From NCBI RefSeq assembly GCF_041081105.1, contig NZ_CP163528.1, forward strand, positions 1,550,001 to 1,614,000: a DNA stretch of 64,000 nt, written 5' to 3'. Of this stretch, positions 10,442 through 18,584 are shown one piece after another. Origin of the DNA: Promicromonospora sp. Populi (GTDB lineage Bacteria > Actinomycetota > Actinomycetes > Actinomycetales > Cellulomonadaceae). Both the position numbers and the translations under genes were made by a program. The notes beneath the pieces are model-generated. The model saw nothing but the letters and a program-made list of their open reading frames with translations, made no database searches and was not told the origin of the DNA. Numbering within the stretch: the first letter of the stretch is position 1; every line of letters begins with the position of its first letter.

Positions 10442-10897
10442 TCAGACGGCGGGGGCCTGCTCCACGGCCTTCGGGTCCGGGCCGTACTGGTTCGGGCCCG
10501 GGGTGCCCTCGGTCGCTTCCCAGACGATCAGGATGATGCCACCGACGATCGGGACCAGGGCCAGGAAGACCCAGAAGCCGGACCGGTCCGTGTCGTGCAG
10601 ACGGCGGACGGTGACGCCCAGGCCCGGCAGCAGCAGGGCGAGGCTGATGAGGGACAGCACGGTGTAGCCGGTCAGGAGGGAACCAGGCATCGCCGGCGGC
10701 GTCGTCGTCTGGGTGACCATGGCCTCGGACAGGGCCGCGGAGTACGCGCTGAGGCCCGGCACGATCAGCAGCACGTAGAGGATCGTCTGAAGGATCGTCA
10801 CGGCCAGGGCGTACCACCAGTACTCGGAACGCCTCGCGCGCCCGTTGAACACCGCGTACTTGGACAGCACGGTGCGGATCGACTCGATGAACGACAT
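10442..10897 (-). CDS. DUF805 membrane protein
   Basis: A 151-residue inner-membrane protein. The N-terminus KYAVFNGRARRSEYWWYAL is the DUF805 hallmark. Hydrophobic segments at about 28-50, 75-95 and 108-128 predict three to four membrane helices, and VRRLHDTDRSGFW between the last two is the second conserved motif. The tail is Pro-rich. The family has no established function, although members lie near transport and envelope genes. A purine-rich GAGAGAGG lies upstream of the ATG. The long inverted repeat at 11029-11088 separates it from the ATP-grasp gene. Confidence 0.88.
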   Translation of the reverse strand: MSFIESIRTVLSKYAVFNGRARRSEYWWYALAVTILQTILYVLLIVPGLSAYSAALSEAMVTQTTTPPAMPGSLLTGYTVLSLISLALLLPGLGVTVRRLHDTDRSGFWVFLALVPIVGGIILIVWEATEGTPGPNQYGPDPKAVEQAPAV

Positions 10898-11028
10898 CGG
10901 GAAAAACCTCTCTCACGTCTTATGCCGGAAATCTCCAGCAAGTGCGCACACAGTGTCCCGATACGCCACACAACACGCAAGGCTGAAAATGGGTAAAACT
11001 CCCCACCCCCTGACACACAGGGCACGAA

Positions 11029-11088
11029 GTCGGCACTTGGCGTCGAGATCGGCCCAGGGCTGGACCGATCTCGATGCCAAGTGCCGAC
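11029..11088. terminator. large inverted repeat, putative terminator of the ATP-grasp gene
   Basis: Arms at 11029-11052 and 11065-11088 are 24 nt each and match at 23 positions, with a 12-nt loop. It starts 16 nt beyond the stop of the minus-strand ATP-grasp gene and is about 130 nt upstream of the DUF805 gene. There is no T-tract, so it may be an actinobacterial I-shaped terminator, an mRNA 3'-end stabiliser, or a copy of a dispersed repeat. Confidence 0.6.
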
Positions 11089-11104
11089 ATCAGGCTCCTG
11101 ACGG

Positions 11105-12409
11105 TCAGTAGCCCGTCGCCGTGGGCTCCGGGTAGTACTGCGCGTACTTGCGGCGGTAGTTCTGGGTGATCGCCTCGACGATGAGCCGGCGCTTGAGGCC
11201 GGAGTCAGCGTCGTACTTCAGCGGGTTGACCACGGCGTCGCGCGCCTTGAGCGCCTTGAGCCGGGCCTTGAGCTCCGGGTCCAGCACGTACTTCGACAGC
11301 AGGCCGAACGGCACCACCGTGTACAGCACCTCCTGTACCGCCCGCACCGGGCGGATCGGACGGTGCAGCACCCGGTCCTCCACCAGCACGCGGGCCACGT
11401 TGGCCCCGCCCGCCGTGACGTAGTAGTTGTTCCGCCCGATCCGGGGGTTCACCTCGAAGTACACGTGCTGGCCCGTTCGCGGGTCCAGCTTGTAGTCGAA
11501 GTTGGCGAAGCCCACGTAGCCGGTAGTGTGCAGGAACCTCGTCGCGGCATCCATGGCGTCGTCGTACGCCTCCACGAGGATCGCGGCGGGGACGCCGAGC
11601 GTGCCCGGCGTGTGCTCCTCCAGGAGCACGCGGCCCGTCGCCAGCAAGGTCACCTCCCCCGTCGTGTCGCGGTACGCGGTCAGGGACCGCATCTGCGTCT
11701 CGTCGCCCGGGATGAACTCCTGCACCAGGAACGTGCCCGGGAACTTCGCGTCCGCGAGGTGGCCCAGGAGCTCGTCGAGCTCGGCGCGGGAATCGATGTG
11801 GTGGATCTTCTTCTTGCCGGGGAAGTCCACGTAGTACCACTCGGCGCTGTTGGACGGCTTGCCGACCACCGGGTACTGCAGGTCCACCTCCAGCGCCCCG
11901 ACGGCCGCCCGGCCGCCGTCGGCCACCAGCTTGGCGACGTCGACCGCTACCGTGCGCGGCGTCGGGATGCCGAGGCGGGCGCACACCTGCGCGAAGCCCT
12001 CCTTGCTGCTCACCTGCTCCAGCACGGGCAGCGACGGGTACGGCAGCACGTAGCCCGCCGCCTCCAGCCGCTCCCGGTGCAGGATGAGGGTGCGCACGTG
12101 CCAGTCCGCGTTCGTCAGCAGCACCAGCACCTTGTCCCGGTGCTGCTGCGCAAGGCCCTCCAGCGTCGAGAGGAGCACGTCCACCTCGTCGATGCCGGGC
12201 ACCACCACGTTCTCGATGATCGCCGAGTCCTGCATCGCGCGGGTGGCGACCTTGGAGAGCACCACCCCGTGGGTGCCGTACTGCTCGTGGAACGCACGCA
12301 CCAGGGCGTACGCCCCGACGTCGCCGCCGATCCCCACCACCAACATCTCCGGGACGGCTACCTCGCCGCCGCCGTCCACCGGCCCCTTGTCCGCGGGGTA
12401 TCCCCTCAC
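11105..12409 (-). CDS. ATP-grasp carboxylate-amine ligase, D-aspartate-ligase-like
   Basis: An ATP-grasp enzyme of 434 residues. The N-terminal pre-ATP-grasp segment (VVGIGGDVGAYALVRAFHEQYG) and the central PVVGKPSNSAEW resemble the carboligases that attach D-Asp to the peptidoglycan stem lysine (Aslfm type, from memory of that family). The metal/ATP site FEVNPRIGRNNYY is intact. I infer a role in building the interpeptide bridge, consistent with the FemAB transferase encoded 3.5 kb upstream. The GTG start overlaps the gnd stop by 4 nt (GTGA) and has GGAGG 7 nt before it, so it is translationally coupled to gnd. Another amino-acid substrate is possible. Confidence 0.8.
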   Translation of the reverse strand: MRGYPADKGPVDGGGEVAVPEMLVVGIGGDVGAYALVRAFHEQYGTHGVVLSKVATRAMQDSAIIENVVVPGIDEVDVLLSTLEGLAQQHRDKVLVLLTNADWHVRTLILHRERLEAAGYVLPYPSLPVLEQVSSKEGFAQVCARLGIPTPRTVAVDVAKLVADGGRAAVGALEVDLQYPVVGKPSNSAEWYYVDFPGKKKIHHIDSRAELDELLGHLADAKFPGTFLVQEFIPGDETQMRSLTAYRDTTGEVTLLATGRVLLEEHTPGTLGVPAAILVEAYDDAMDAATRFLHTTGYVGFANFDYKLDPRTGQHVYFEVNPRIGRNNYYVTAGGANVARVLVEDRVLHRPIRPVRAVQEVLYTVVPFGLLSKYVLDPELKARLKALKARDAVVNPLKYDADSGLKRRLIVEAITQNYRRKYAQYYPEPTATGY

Positions 12410-13842
12410 GCCTCGACCTCCGCGCGGTCGCCCGACCACTCGGTGTGGAACGTGCCCTCGCGGTCGACCCGCTTGTAGGTGTGCGCCCCGAAGAAGTCAC
12501 GCTGCGCCTGCACCAGGGCGGCCGGCAGCCGCTCGGCACGGACGCCGTCGTAGTACGCCAGCGAGGAGGAGAACGCGGGCGTAGGCACGCCGTTCTGTGC
12601 CGCCCCGGCGACGACGCGACGCCAGGCGGGCAGGCCGCTCGCGACGGCGTCGGTGAAGTACGGGTCCGCGAGCAGCAGCGGGAGGTCCGCGTCGCGCTCG
12701 TACGCCTCCGTGATGCGGTTCAGGAACCGGGCGCGGATGATGCAGCCGCCGCGCCAGATGCGGGCCATGGCGCCGCGGTCGATCGCCCAGTCGTACTCCG
12801 CCGCCGCCGCCGCGATCTGGTCGAAGCCCTGCGAGTAGGCGACGACCTTGGAGGCGTACAGGGCCTGGCGGACGTCCTCGATGAAGGCGTCCCGGTCCTT
12901 GACTTCCCACTCCTGCGTGTGCGCCGGCAGGGCCGCCCGGCCCGCCGTGCGCTGCGGCACGGAGCCGGACAGGGCACGCGCGAACGTGGCCTCCGCGATG
13001 CCCGTGATGGGCACACCGAGGTCCAGGCCGTTCTGCACGGTCCAGCGGCCCGTGCCCTTCTGCTCGGCCTGGTCCAGCACGACGTCGACAAACGCCTGGC
13101 CGGTGGCCGCGTCGACGTGCTGCAGCACGTCGGCGGTGATCTCGATGAGGAACGACTCCAGGTCGCCCGTGTTCCACTGCGCGAAGATCTCGCCGATCTC
13201 CGCCGCGCCGGCGCCCAGGCCCTGGCGCAGCAGGTCGTACGCCTCCGCGATGAGCTGCATGTCGGCGTACTCGATGCCGTTGTGCACCATCTTGACGAAG
13301 TGCCCGGCGCCGTCGGAGCCCACGTAGGTGCAGCACGGGGTGCCGTCCACCTTCGCGGAGATGTCCTCCAGGATGGGGCCGAGCGACTCGTAGGCCTCGG
13401 GCGTGCCGCCCGGCATGATGGACGGGCCGTTGAGCGCACCCTCCTCGCCGCCGGACACACCGGTGCCCACGAAGTGCAGGCCGTGCTCCTTGAGGGCGGC
13501 CTCGCGCCGGATCGTGTCCGGGAAGTGCGCGTTTCCGGCGTCGACCACGATGTCGCCCTCCTCAAGGAGGGGCACCAGCTCGTCGATGACGGCGTCGGTG
13601 GGACCGCCGGCCTTGACCATGATCACTACCTTGCGCGGCCGCTCGAGCGACGCGACGAAGTCGGCCATCGACTCGCTGGGAACAAACTCGCCGTCGCTCC
13701 CGTGCTCCGCGATCAGCGACTCGGTCTTGGCGTAGGAGCGGTTGTGCACCGCCACCGTGTAGCCGTGACGTGCGAAGTTCCGCGCGAGGTTGCGACCCAT
13801 CACCGCCAGCCCGGTGACGCCGATCTGTGCTGTGCCTGACAC
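12406..13842 (-). CDS. gnd: 6-phosphogluconate dehydrogenase, decarboxylating
   Basis: Oxidative pentose-phosphate enzyme converting 6-phosphogluconate to ribulose-5-phosphate with CO2 and NAD(P)H. The 478 residues have the long-form layout: N-terminal Rossmann IGVTGLAVMGRNLARN, NRS at the NADP site, the signature VSGGEEGALNGPSIMPGG, KMVHNGIEYADMQ with catalytic Lys, and the C-terminal helical domain ending in a tail with TYKRVDREG. The GTG at 13842 is chosen because AAGGAG lies about 9 nt upstream and the Rossmann strand begins five residues later. The downstream ATP-grasp gene overlaps its stop. Confidence 0.95.
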   Translation of the reverse strand: MSGTAQIGVTGLAVMGRNLARNFARHGYTVAVHNRSYAKTESLIAEHGSDGEFVPSESMADFVASLERPRKVVIMVKAGGPTDAVIDELVPLLEEGDIVVDAGNAHFPDTIRREAALKEHGLHFVGTGVSGGEEGALNGPSIMPGGTPEAYESLGPILEDISAKVDGTPCCTYVGSDGAGHFVKMVHNGIEYADMQLIAEAYDLLRQGLGAGAAEIGEIFAQWNTGDLESFLIEITADVLQHVDAATGQAFVDVVLDQAEQKGTGRWTVQNGLDLGVPITGIAEATFARALSGSVPQRTAGRAALPAHTQEWEVKDRDAFIEDVRQALYASKVVAYSQGFDQIAAAAAEYDWAIDRGAMARIWRGGCIIRARFLNRITEAYERDADLPLLLADPYFTDAVASGLPAWRRVVAGAAQNGVPTPAFSSSLAYYDGVRAERLPAALVQAQRDFFGAHTYKRVDREGTFHTEWSGDRAEVEA

Positions 13843-13998
13843 GTTCTTGCTCCTTCTGCAGTGGGAACGGGCGCCGCGCGCGTGGCGCGCGGTGACCCCC
13901 GGCCAGCCTAGTGCCCACCCGGGGACGACGACGCAGGTCACCATCGAGCGTCTGCCGCGCGCCTCCTTCTTGCGGCAGACCTGCGGACGTACCGTGAA

Positions 13999-14688
13999 GT
14001 GGTGACCAGCGGCCCGCCCACCGGCGTTCCCGTCGACTTCGCAGCGGCTCTCGCCGACCTGCGTGCGGCAGCCCTGCGCGCCGAGGTGCGCCTCACGGAG
14101 ATCCCGGCTCCGCGCAGGGTGGCCCCCTACAGCGTGGCACTCTCGGGTGACGTGCTCCCCGCCGTGCCACCGGCTCGGCCAGGCCGCGGCGCCGGTCCGG
14201 GCCGGGCCGACGACGGCGACCACGACCACGACGAGGACCCGCTCGCCACGGGCCGCTTCGTCGTCCTGTACGACCCGGCCGGCCAGGAGGCCTGGCACGG
14301 CACCTTCCGGGTGGTGACGCTGGTGCGCGCCACGCTGGAGCCGGAGATGGCCGCCGACCCCATGCTGGCCGACGTCGCCTGGTCCTGGGTGGGCGAGAGC
14401 CTTCAGGCCGCGGGGCTCGCCCCCGGCACGGATACCGTGGCCGACGGCGGCACGGTCACCCGGGTCCTGTCGCACAGCTACGGCGCGCTGGAGGGCAGCC
14501 CGGATGCCGTCGACCTCGAGATCCGCGCGTCGTGGACGCCGCTCGGCACGCACCTCGGCCCGCACCTGCACGCGTGGGCGGCGCTGCTGACCACGGCGGC
14601 GGGGGTGCCTCCGCTGCCCGAGGGCGTCGCAGCGCTCACCAGGCGTTTTACCGACGGTTCCAGGCAACGCCATACGGTAGGTCCATGA
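13999..14688 (+). CDS. DUF3000 family protein
   Basis: A cytoplasmic protein of 229 residues from a family of unknown function confined to actinobacteria. Recognisable features are the FAAALADLRAAALRAEVRLTEIPAPRRVAPYSVAL start, a variable Asp/His-rich loop (DDGDHDHDED), the ATGRFVVLYDPAGQEAWHG strand and HLHAWAALL near the end. The His/Asp loop might bind metal (inference). Two adjacent GTG codons at 13999 and 14002 could start it. TACCGT at 13990-13995 ends 6 nt before the second, suggesting leaderless translation. Its stop overlaps the ATG of the RNase D gene (ATGA), a linkage common in actinobacteria. Confidence 0.85.
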   Translation: MVTSGPPTGVPVDFAAALADLRAAALRAEVRLTEIPAPRRVAPYSVALSGDVLPAVPPARPGRGAGPGRADDGDHDHDEDPLATGRFVVLYDPAGQEAWHGTFRVVTLVRATLEPEMAADPMLADVAWSWVGESLQAAGLAPGTDTVADGGTVTRVLSHSYGALEGSPDAVDLEIRASWTPLGTHLGPHLHAWAALLTTAAGVPPLPEGVAALTRRFTDGSRQRHTVGP

Positions 14689-15950
14689 CCACCACGGAGC
14701 GAGGAGTCCCTGCGGAGACATCGCCGCCCGTGCCGGCCCCAGTCACACCCCTGACCGAGCCTGCCGACGGGCTGCCTGACGTCGTCGCGACCGAGGGCGC
14801 CTTCGCGCGCGTCGTCGAGGCGTTCGCTGCCGGTTCCGGGCCTGTGGCCGCCGACGCGGAGCGTGCCTCCGGGTACCGGTACGGCCAGGCGACGTACCTG
14901 GTCCAGGTGCGGCGGGCGGGCGCGGGGACGGCCCTGATCGACCCGGTAGGTGTCCCGGACCTGTCGCCGCTGGGCGAGGCCGTCGGCGACGCCGAGTTCG
15001 TGCTGCACGCGGCCTCCCAGGACCTGCCCGGGTTCGCCGAGCACGGGCTGCGGCCCGCGCGGGTCTTCGACACGGAGCTGGCCGCACGGCTGCTCGGCAT
15101 GGAGCGGGTGGGGCTCGCCGCCGTCGTCGCCGAGGTGCTCGGCCTGGGGCTGGCGAAGGAGCACTCCGCCGTCGACTGGTCCACCCGCCCCCTGCCCGAG
15201 GACTGGCTGCGGTACGCCGCCCTCGACGTCGAGGTGCTCGTCGAGCTGCGCGACCGGCTCGCCGAGCGACTGGAGGCCGCGGGCAAGGCCGAGTGGGCGG
15301 CGCAGGAGTTCGAGGCCGTACGCACTGCGCCCCAGCCGGCCGCGCGGGTCGATCCCTGGCGGCGTACCTCCGGCATGCACGTGCTGCGCAACCCTCGCCA
15401 GGTCGCCGCCGTGCGCGCGCTGTGGGTCGCGCGGGACACCAGCGCCCAGACGCGGGACATCTCGCCCGGCCGCGTCCTGCCCGACCGCGCAATCGTCGCG
15501 GCGGCCAAGGCCATGCCGAAGACCGCCGGGCAGCTCGTGCTGCTGCCCGAGTTCGCCGGCAAGGGCACCAAGCGCCGGGCCGGCTACTGGCAGAAGGCGA
15601 TCGACGAGGCCCGGGCCCTGCCCGACGCCGAGCTGCCCAGCGTGCGTGGCCCTCGTTCCGACGGCCCGCCGCCCCCGCGGACCTGGGGCGACCGCGACGC
15701 CGCGGCGGCCCGCCGGCTCGCGACGGCTCGCGAGCTGGTCACCGCGCTGTCCGAGGAGCGGTCCGTGCCCGTCGAGAACCTGCTGCAGCCGGACGCGCTG
15801 CGCCGCCTGTGCTGGACACCGCCGACGCCGGCCGACGCTGCGGGGATCGCCGAGTTCCTGCTCAGCCGCGGTGCGCGCGAGTGGCAGATCGACCTGCTGG
15901 CGCAGGGCCTGGAGCAGGCGTTCGCCGACGCAGCGCACGAACCGGTGTGA
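14685..15950 (+). CDS. rnd: ribonuclease D-like 3'-5' exonuclease with HRDC domain
   Basis: A DEDD-family exonuclease (421 residues) that probably trims RNA 3' ends. The exonuclease domain starts after a Pro-rich N-terminal 35 residues and contains the catalytic D57-A-E59, LHAASQDLPGF and the RYAALDVEVLVELRDRL motif III. The HRDC nucleic-acid-binding domain covers about 225-310, followed by a second HRDC-like helical region. The ATG overlaps the DUF3000 stop by 4 nt. A TACGGT hexamer ends 6 nt before it, so an internal leaderless promoter is also possible. Confidence 0.9.
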   Translation: MTTTERGVPAETSPPVPAPVTPLTEPADGLPDVVATEGAFARVVEAFAAGSGPVAADAERASGYRYGQATYLVQVRRAGAGTALIDPVGVPDLSPLGEAVGDAEFVLHAASQDLPGFAEHGLRPARVFDTELAARLLGMERVGLAAVVAEVLGLGLAKEHSAVDWSTRPLPEDWLRYAALDVEVLVELRDRLAERLEAAGKAEWAAQEFEAVRTAPQPAARVDPWRRTSGMHVLRNPRQVAAVRALWVARDTSAQTRDISPGRVLPDRAIVAAAKAMPKTAGQLVLLPEFAGKGTKRRAGYWQKAIDEARALPDAELPSVRGPRSDGPPPPRTWGDRDAAAARRLATARELVTALSEERSVPVENLLQPDALRRLCWTPPTPADAAGIAEFLLSRGAREWQIDLLAQGLEQAFADAAHEPV

Positions 15951-15983
15951 ACGCGGCACGCGCACCCCAGTAGAGTCGTCCCC

Positions 15984-17060
15984 ATGTCTGCCCTGTCGGA
16001 GCCCCTCACGCTCGCCGTCGACGTCGTCACCGAACCTTCGACCTGGGATCGCGAGGTGCTCGCCCTGGGTGGACACCCGCTCCAGCTGTGGGGATGGGGC
16101 GAGGTCAAGGCGGCCGGGAGCTGGCGCGCGCACCGCCTGCGGGTGACCGAGGACGGCTCGACCGTCGGCCTGGCGCAGCTGCTCGTGCGGCCCCTGCCGG
16201 CCCAGTTCAAGGCCCTCTCCTACGTGCCGCGCGGCCCCGTCGTCGCGCACCACGAAGGCAAGACGGCGCAGGCGGTCTTCGGCGTCGGCGACACCGCGAC
16301 CCGCAACGCCGTGACCAACGCCGTCGTCGAGTGGGCGCGCGAGAACGTGGGCGGCGTCGGCATCACGATCGAGCCGGACTGGCCGGTCGGCACCACCGTG
16401 ACCCTCGAGGACAAGCGGCTCGCGCCGAACCCGATCCTGTACCCCTCGACGCTCATCCTCGACCTGCTCAAGAGCGAGGACGAGCTGATGTCGGTGATGT
16501 CCAAGAAGACGCGCCAGTACATCCGCAAGTCGCAGCGCGAGGACCTGGACTTCCGCGAGGTCACGCTCCCCGAGGAGCTGGATGCGTGCCTGGAGATCTA
16601 CCGCCAGACTGCCGAGCGCGCCGGGTTCGGCCTGCACTCGGACGACTACTACCGGCTGGTGAAGTCGGCCCTGGGACCGGCCTCCCCGGTGTACGCGGCG
16701 TTCGCCCGCTCGGTCGAGGGCGGCCCGCACGACCGCCCGGTCTCGTTCGTCTGGTTCGCGGCCTCCAGCACGACGTCGTTCGAGCTGTACGGCGGCATGA
16801 ACGACGACGGCATGAACCTGCGCGCCAACTACGGCCTGAAGTGGTACGCGATCACCCGCATGAAGGAGCGCGGCGTGGTGCGCTACGACGTCAACGGCCT
16901 GCTCAACGACGGCATCTCGAACTTCAAGCGCGGCTTCGCCGACCACGAGGACGAGCTGGTGGGCAGCATCGACGTGCCGTTCTCGCGCTGGTACTCGACC
17001 TGGAACCAGGCGCTGCCGGCAGCCAAGAAGGTAGTCCGCAAGCTCCGCGGCAACGGCTGA
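15984..17060 (+). CDS. FemAB-family peptidoglycan bridge aminoacyltransferase
   Basis: Member of the FemA/B/X family, which transfers an amino acid from aminoacyl-tRNA to the stem-peptide lysine of lipid II on the cytoplasmic face. The 358 residues contain two GNAT-like subdomains. Signatures include LQLWGWGEVKAAGSW near the N-terminus, KKTRQYIRKSQREDL, WFAASSTTSFELYGGMN and the C-terminal YDVNGLLNDGISNFKRGF. With the D-Asp-ligase-like gene nearby, it probably adds the first bridge residue (inference). TAGAGT at 15971-15976 ends 7 nt before the ATG, suggesting a leaderless transcript. An intrinsic terminator follows at 17097-17142. Confidence 0.9.
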   Translation: MSALSEPLTLAVDVVTEPSTWDREVLALGGHPLQLWGWGEVKAAGSWRAHRLRVTEDGSTVGLAQLLVRPLPAQFKALSYVPRGPVVAHHEGKTAQAVFGVGDTATRNAVTNAVVEWARENVGGVGITIEPDWPVGTTVTLEDKRLAPNPILYPSTLILDLLKSEDELMSVMSKKTRQYIRKSQREDLDFREVTLPEELDACLEIYRQTAERAGFGLHSDDYYRLVKSALGPASPVYAAFARSVEGGPHDRPVSFVWFAASSTTSFELYGGMNDDGMNLRANYGLKWYAITRMKERGVVRYDVNGLLNDGISNFKRGFADHEDELVGSIDVPFSRWYSTWNQALPAAKKVVRKLRGNG

Positions 17061-17096
17061 GCGCGTATCCCGGGCGGCGCCCGGGTGATCGGTAGA

Positions 17097-17142
17097 GGGT
17101 CAGGTGATCGGTAGCTCGGGCTGCCGATCACCTGACCCTTTT
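17097..17142 (+). terminator. intrinsic terminator after the FemAB gene
   Basis: Arms at 17097-17113 and 17122-17138 are 17 nt with one mismatch and an 8-nt loop, and are followed by TTTT. A smaller GC hairpin lies just upstream near 17069-17085. GGTGATCGGTAG is directly repeated at 17084-17095 and 17103-17114. Confidence 0.8.
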
Positions 17143-17252
17143 GCCGATCATCCGTCGCGAGCCGAGAGGCGTGCGTCACATCTGGGACTCAGTCTCGGGT
17201 CCGGCGCCAGATCTGGCGGACCGGGTCTCATCTCGTGCGTGCTTTTTACCGG

Positions 17253-17263
17253 TACTCGCGGTA
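17253..17263. promoter_or_regulatory. candidate fatty-acid regulator operator upstream of fadA
   Basis: A short near-palindrome, TACTCGCGGTA, in the fadA promoter region about 70 nt before the ATG. It resembles the ACTCGCGAGT-type sites of TetR-family fatty-acid regulators in actinobacteria as I remember them, with one base missing. A TAGCGT at 17262-17267 could be the -10. The assignment is tentative. Confidence 0.3.
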
Positions 17264-17330
17264 GCGTGTATCTCGATCCAGCGGCGTCGCTCACCGGACG
17301 CCGCCGTCCCCAAAACCAGGAGTTCTGCTG

Positions 17331-18581
17331 ATGCCCGCAGCCCCGGAAACACCGCGTGCCCGCCGTGCGGTTCGCGACGTCGTCTTCGTCGACGGCGCCC
17401 GCACGCCGTTCGGCAAGGCCAAGCCCGACGGCCAGTACGCCCAGACGCGCGCCGACGACCTGATCGTGAAGGTGGTGCGCGAGCTGCTGCGCCGGCACCC
17501 CGAGCTCCCCCCGGAGCGGATCGACGAGGTGGCCATCGCCGCCACCACCCAGCAGGGCGACCAGGGGCTCACGCTCGGCCGCACGGTCGGCATGCTCGCG
17601 GGCCTCCCCCAGTCCGTGCCGGGCTACGCCATCGACCGCATGTGCGCCGGGGCCATGACGGCCGCCACGACCACCGCCGCGGGCATCGCCATGGGCGCCG
17701 CAGACGTCGTCATCGCGGGCGGCGTGGAGCACATGGGCCGCCACCCGATGGGCTTCGCCGCCGACGTGAACCCCCGCTTCGTCGCCGAGAAGCTCGTGGA
17801 CCCGCAGGCCCTGAACATGGGCATCACGGCCGAGAACCTGCACGACAAGTTCCCGCACCTCACCAAGGAGCGCGCGGACCGGTTCGCCGTCGAGTCGCAG
17901 GCCAAGTACGCCAAGGCGCTGGCCAACGGCAACATCGAGCCGGACCTCGTCCCGGTAGCGATCCGCTCCAGCGAGCTGGGCTGGGGCCTGGCCACCACCG
18001 ACGAGCTGGCCCGGCCCGAGACCACCTTCGAGTCCATCCAGGGCCTCAAGACGCCGTTCCGCCCGGGCGGCCGGGTCACCCCCGCGACGTCGTCGCCCCT
18101 GACCGACGGCGCGACCGCCGCGATCCTCGCCTCAGGCGACGTCGTCGCCGAGCTGGGCCTGCCCGCGAAGATGCGCCTGGTGTCCTACGGCTACGCCGGC
18201 GTGCCCCCGGAGATCATGGGCTACGGCCCGGTGCCCTCCACGGAGAAGGCCCTGAAGAGCGCGGGCCTGACGATCGACGACATCGGCCTGTTCGAGCTGA
18301 ACGAGGCGTTCGCGGTCCAGGTGCTCTCGTTCCTGGACCACTACGGCATCGCCGACGACGACCCGCGCGTCAACCAGTACGGCGGCGCGATCGCCATGGG
18401 CCACCCGCTGGCCGGCTCCGGGGTGCGGCTGATGACACAGCTCGCCCGGCAGTTCGAGCAGCACCCCGAGGTCCGCTACGGCCTCACCGCCATGTGCGTG
18501 GGCCTGGGCCAGGGCGGCAGCGTCATCTGGGAGAACCCGCACCACGCCGACTACTCCGGCCACACGGACGAGGAGAACTGA
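17331..18581 (+). CDS. fadA: acetyl-CoA acyltransferase (beta-oxidation thiolase)
   Basis: Thiolase catalysing CoA-dependent cleavage of 3-ketoacyl-CoA. The 416 residues show the acyl-accepting Cys C105 in IDRMCAGAMTA, the NEAFAVQ loop, GGAIAMGHPLAGSG with the catalytic His, and CVGLGQGG with the second Cys. AGGAG lies 8 nt upstream of the ATG. fadB begins 4 nt after its stop, so the two encode the subunits of a trifunctional-type complex. The 270-nt upstream gap holds the FemAB terminator, a candidate operator and the promoter. Confidence 0.94.
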   Translation: MPAAPETPRARRAVRDVVFVDGARTPFGKAKPDGQYAQTRADDLIVKVVRELLRRHPELPPERIDEVAIAATTQQGDQGLTLGRTVGMLAGLPQSVPGYAIDRMCAGAMTAATTTAAGIAMGAADVVIAGGVEHMGRHPMGFAADVNPRFVAEKLVDPQALNMGITAENLHDKFPHLTKERADRFAVESQAKYAKALANGNIEPDLVPVAIRSSELGWGLATTDELARPETTFESIQGLKTPFRPGGRVTPATSSPLTDGATAAILASGDVVAELGLPAKMRLVSYGYAGVPPEIMGYGPVPSTEKALKSAGLTIDDIGLFELNEAFAVQVLSFLDHYGIADDDPRVNQYGGAIAMGHPLAGSGVRLMTQLARQFEQHPEVRYGLTAMCVGLGQGGSVIWENPHHADYSGHTDEEN

Positions 18582-18584
18582 CCC

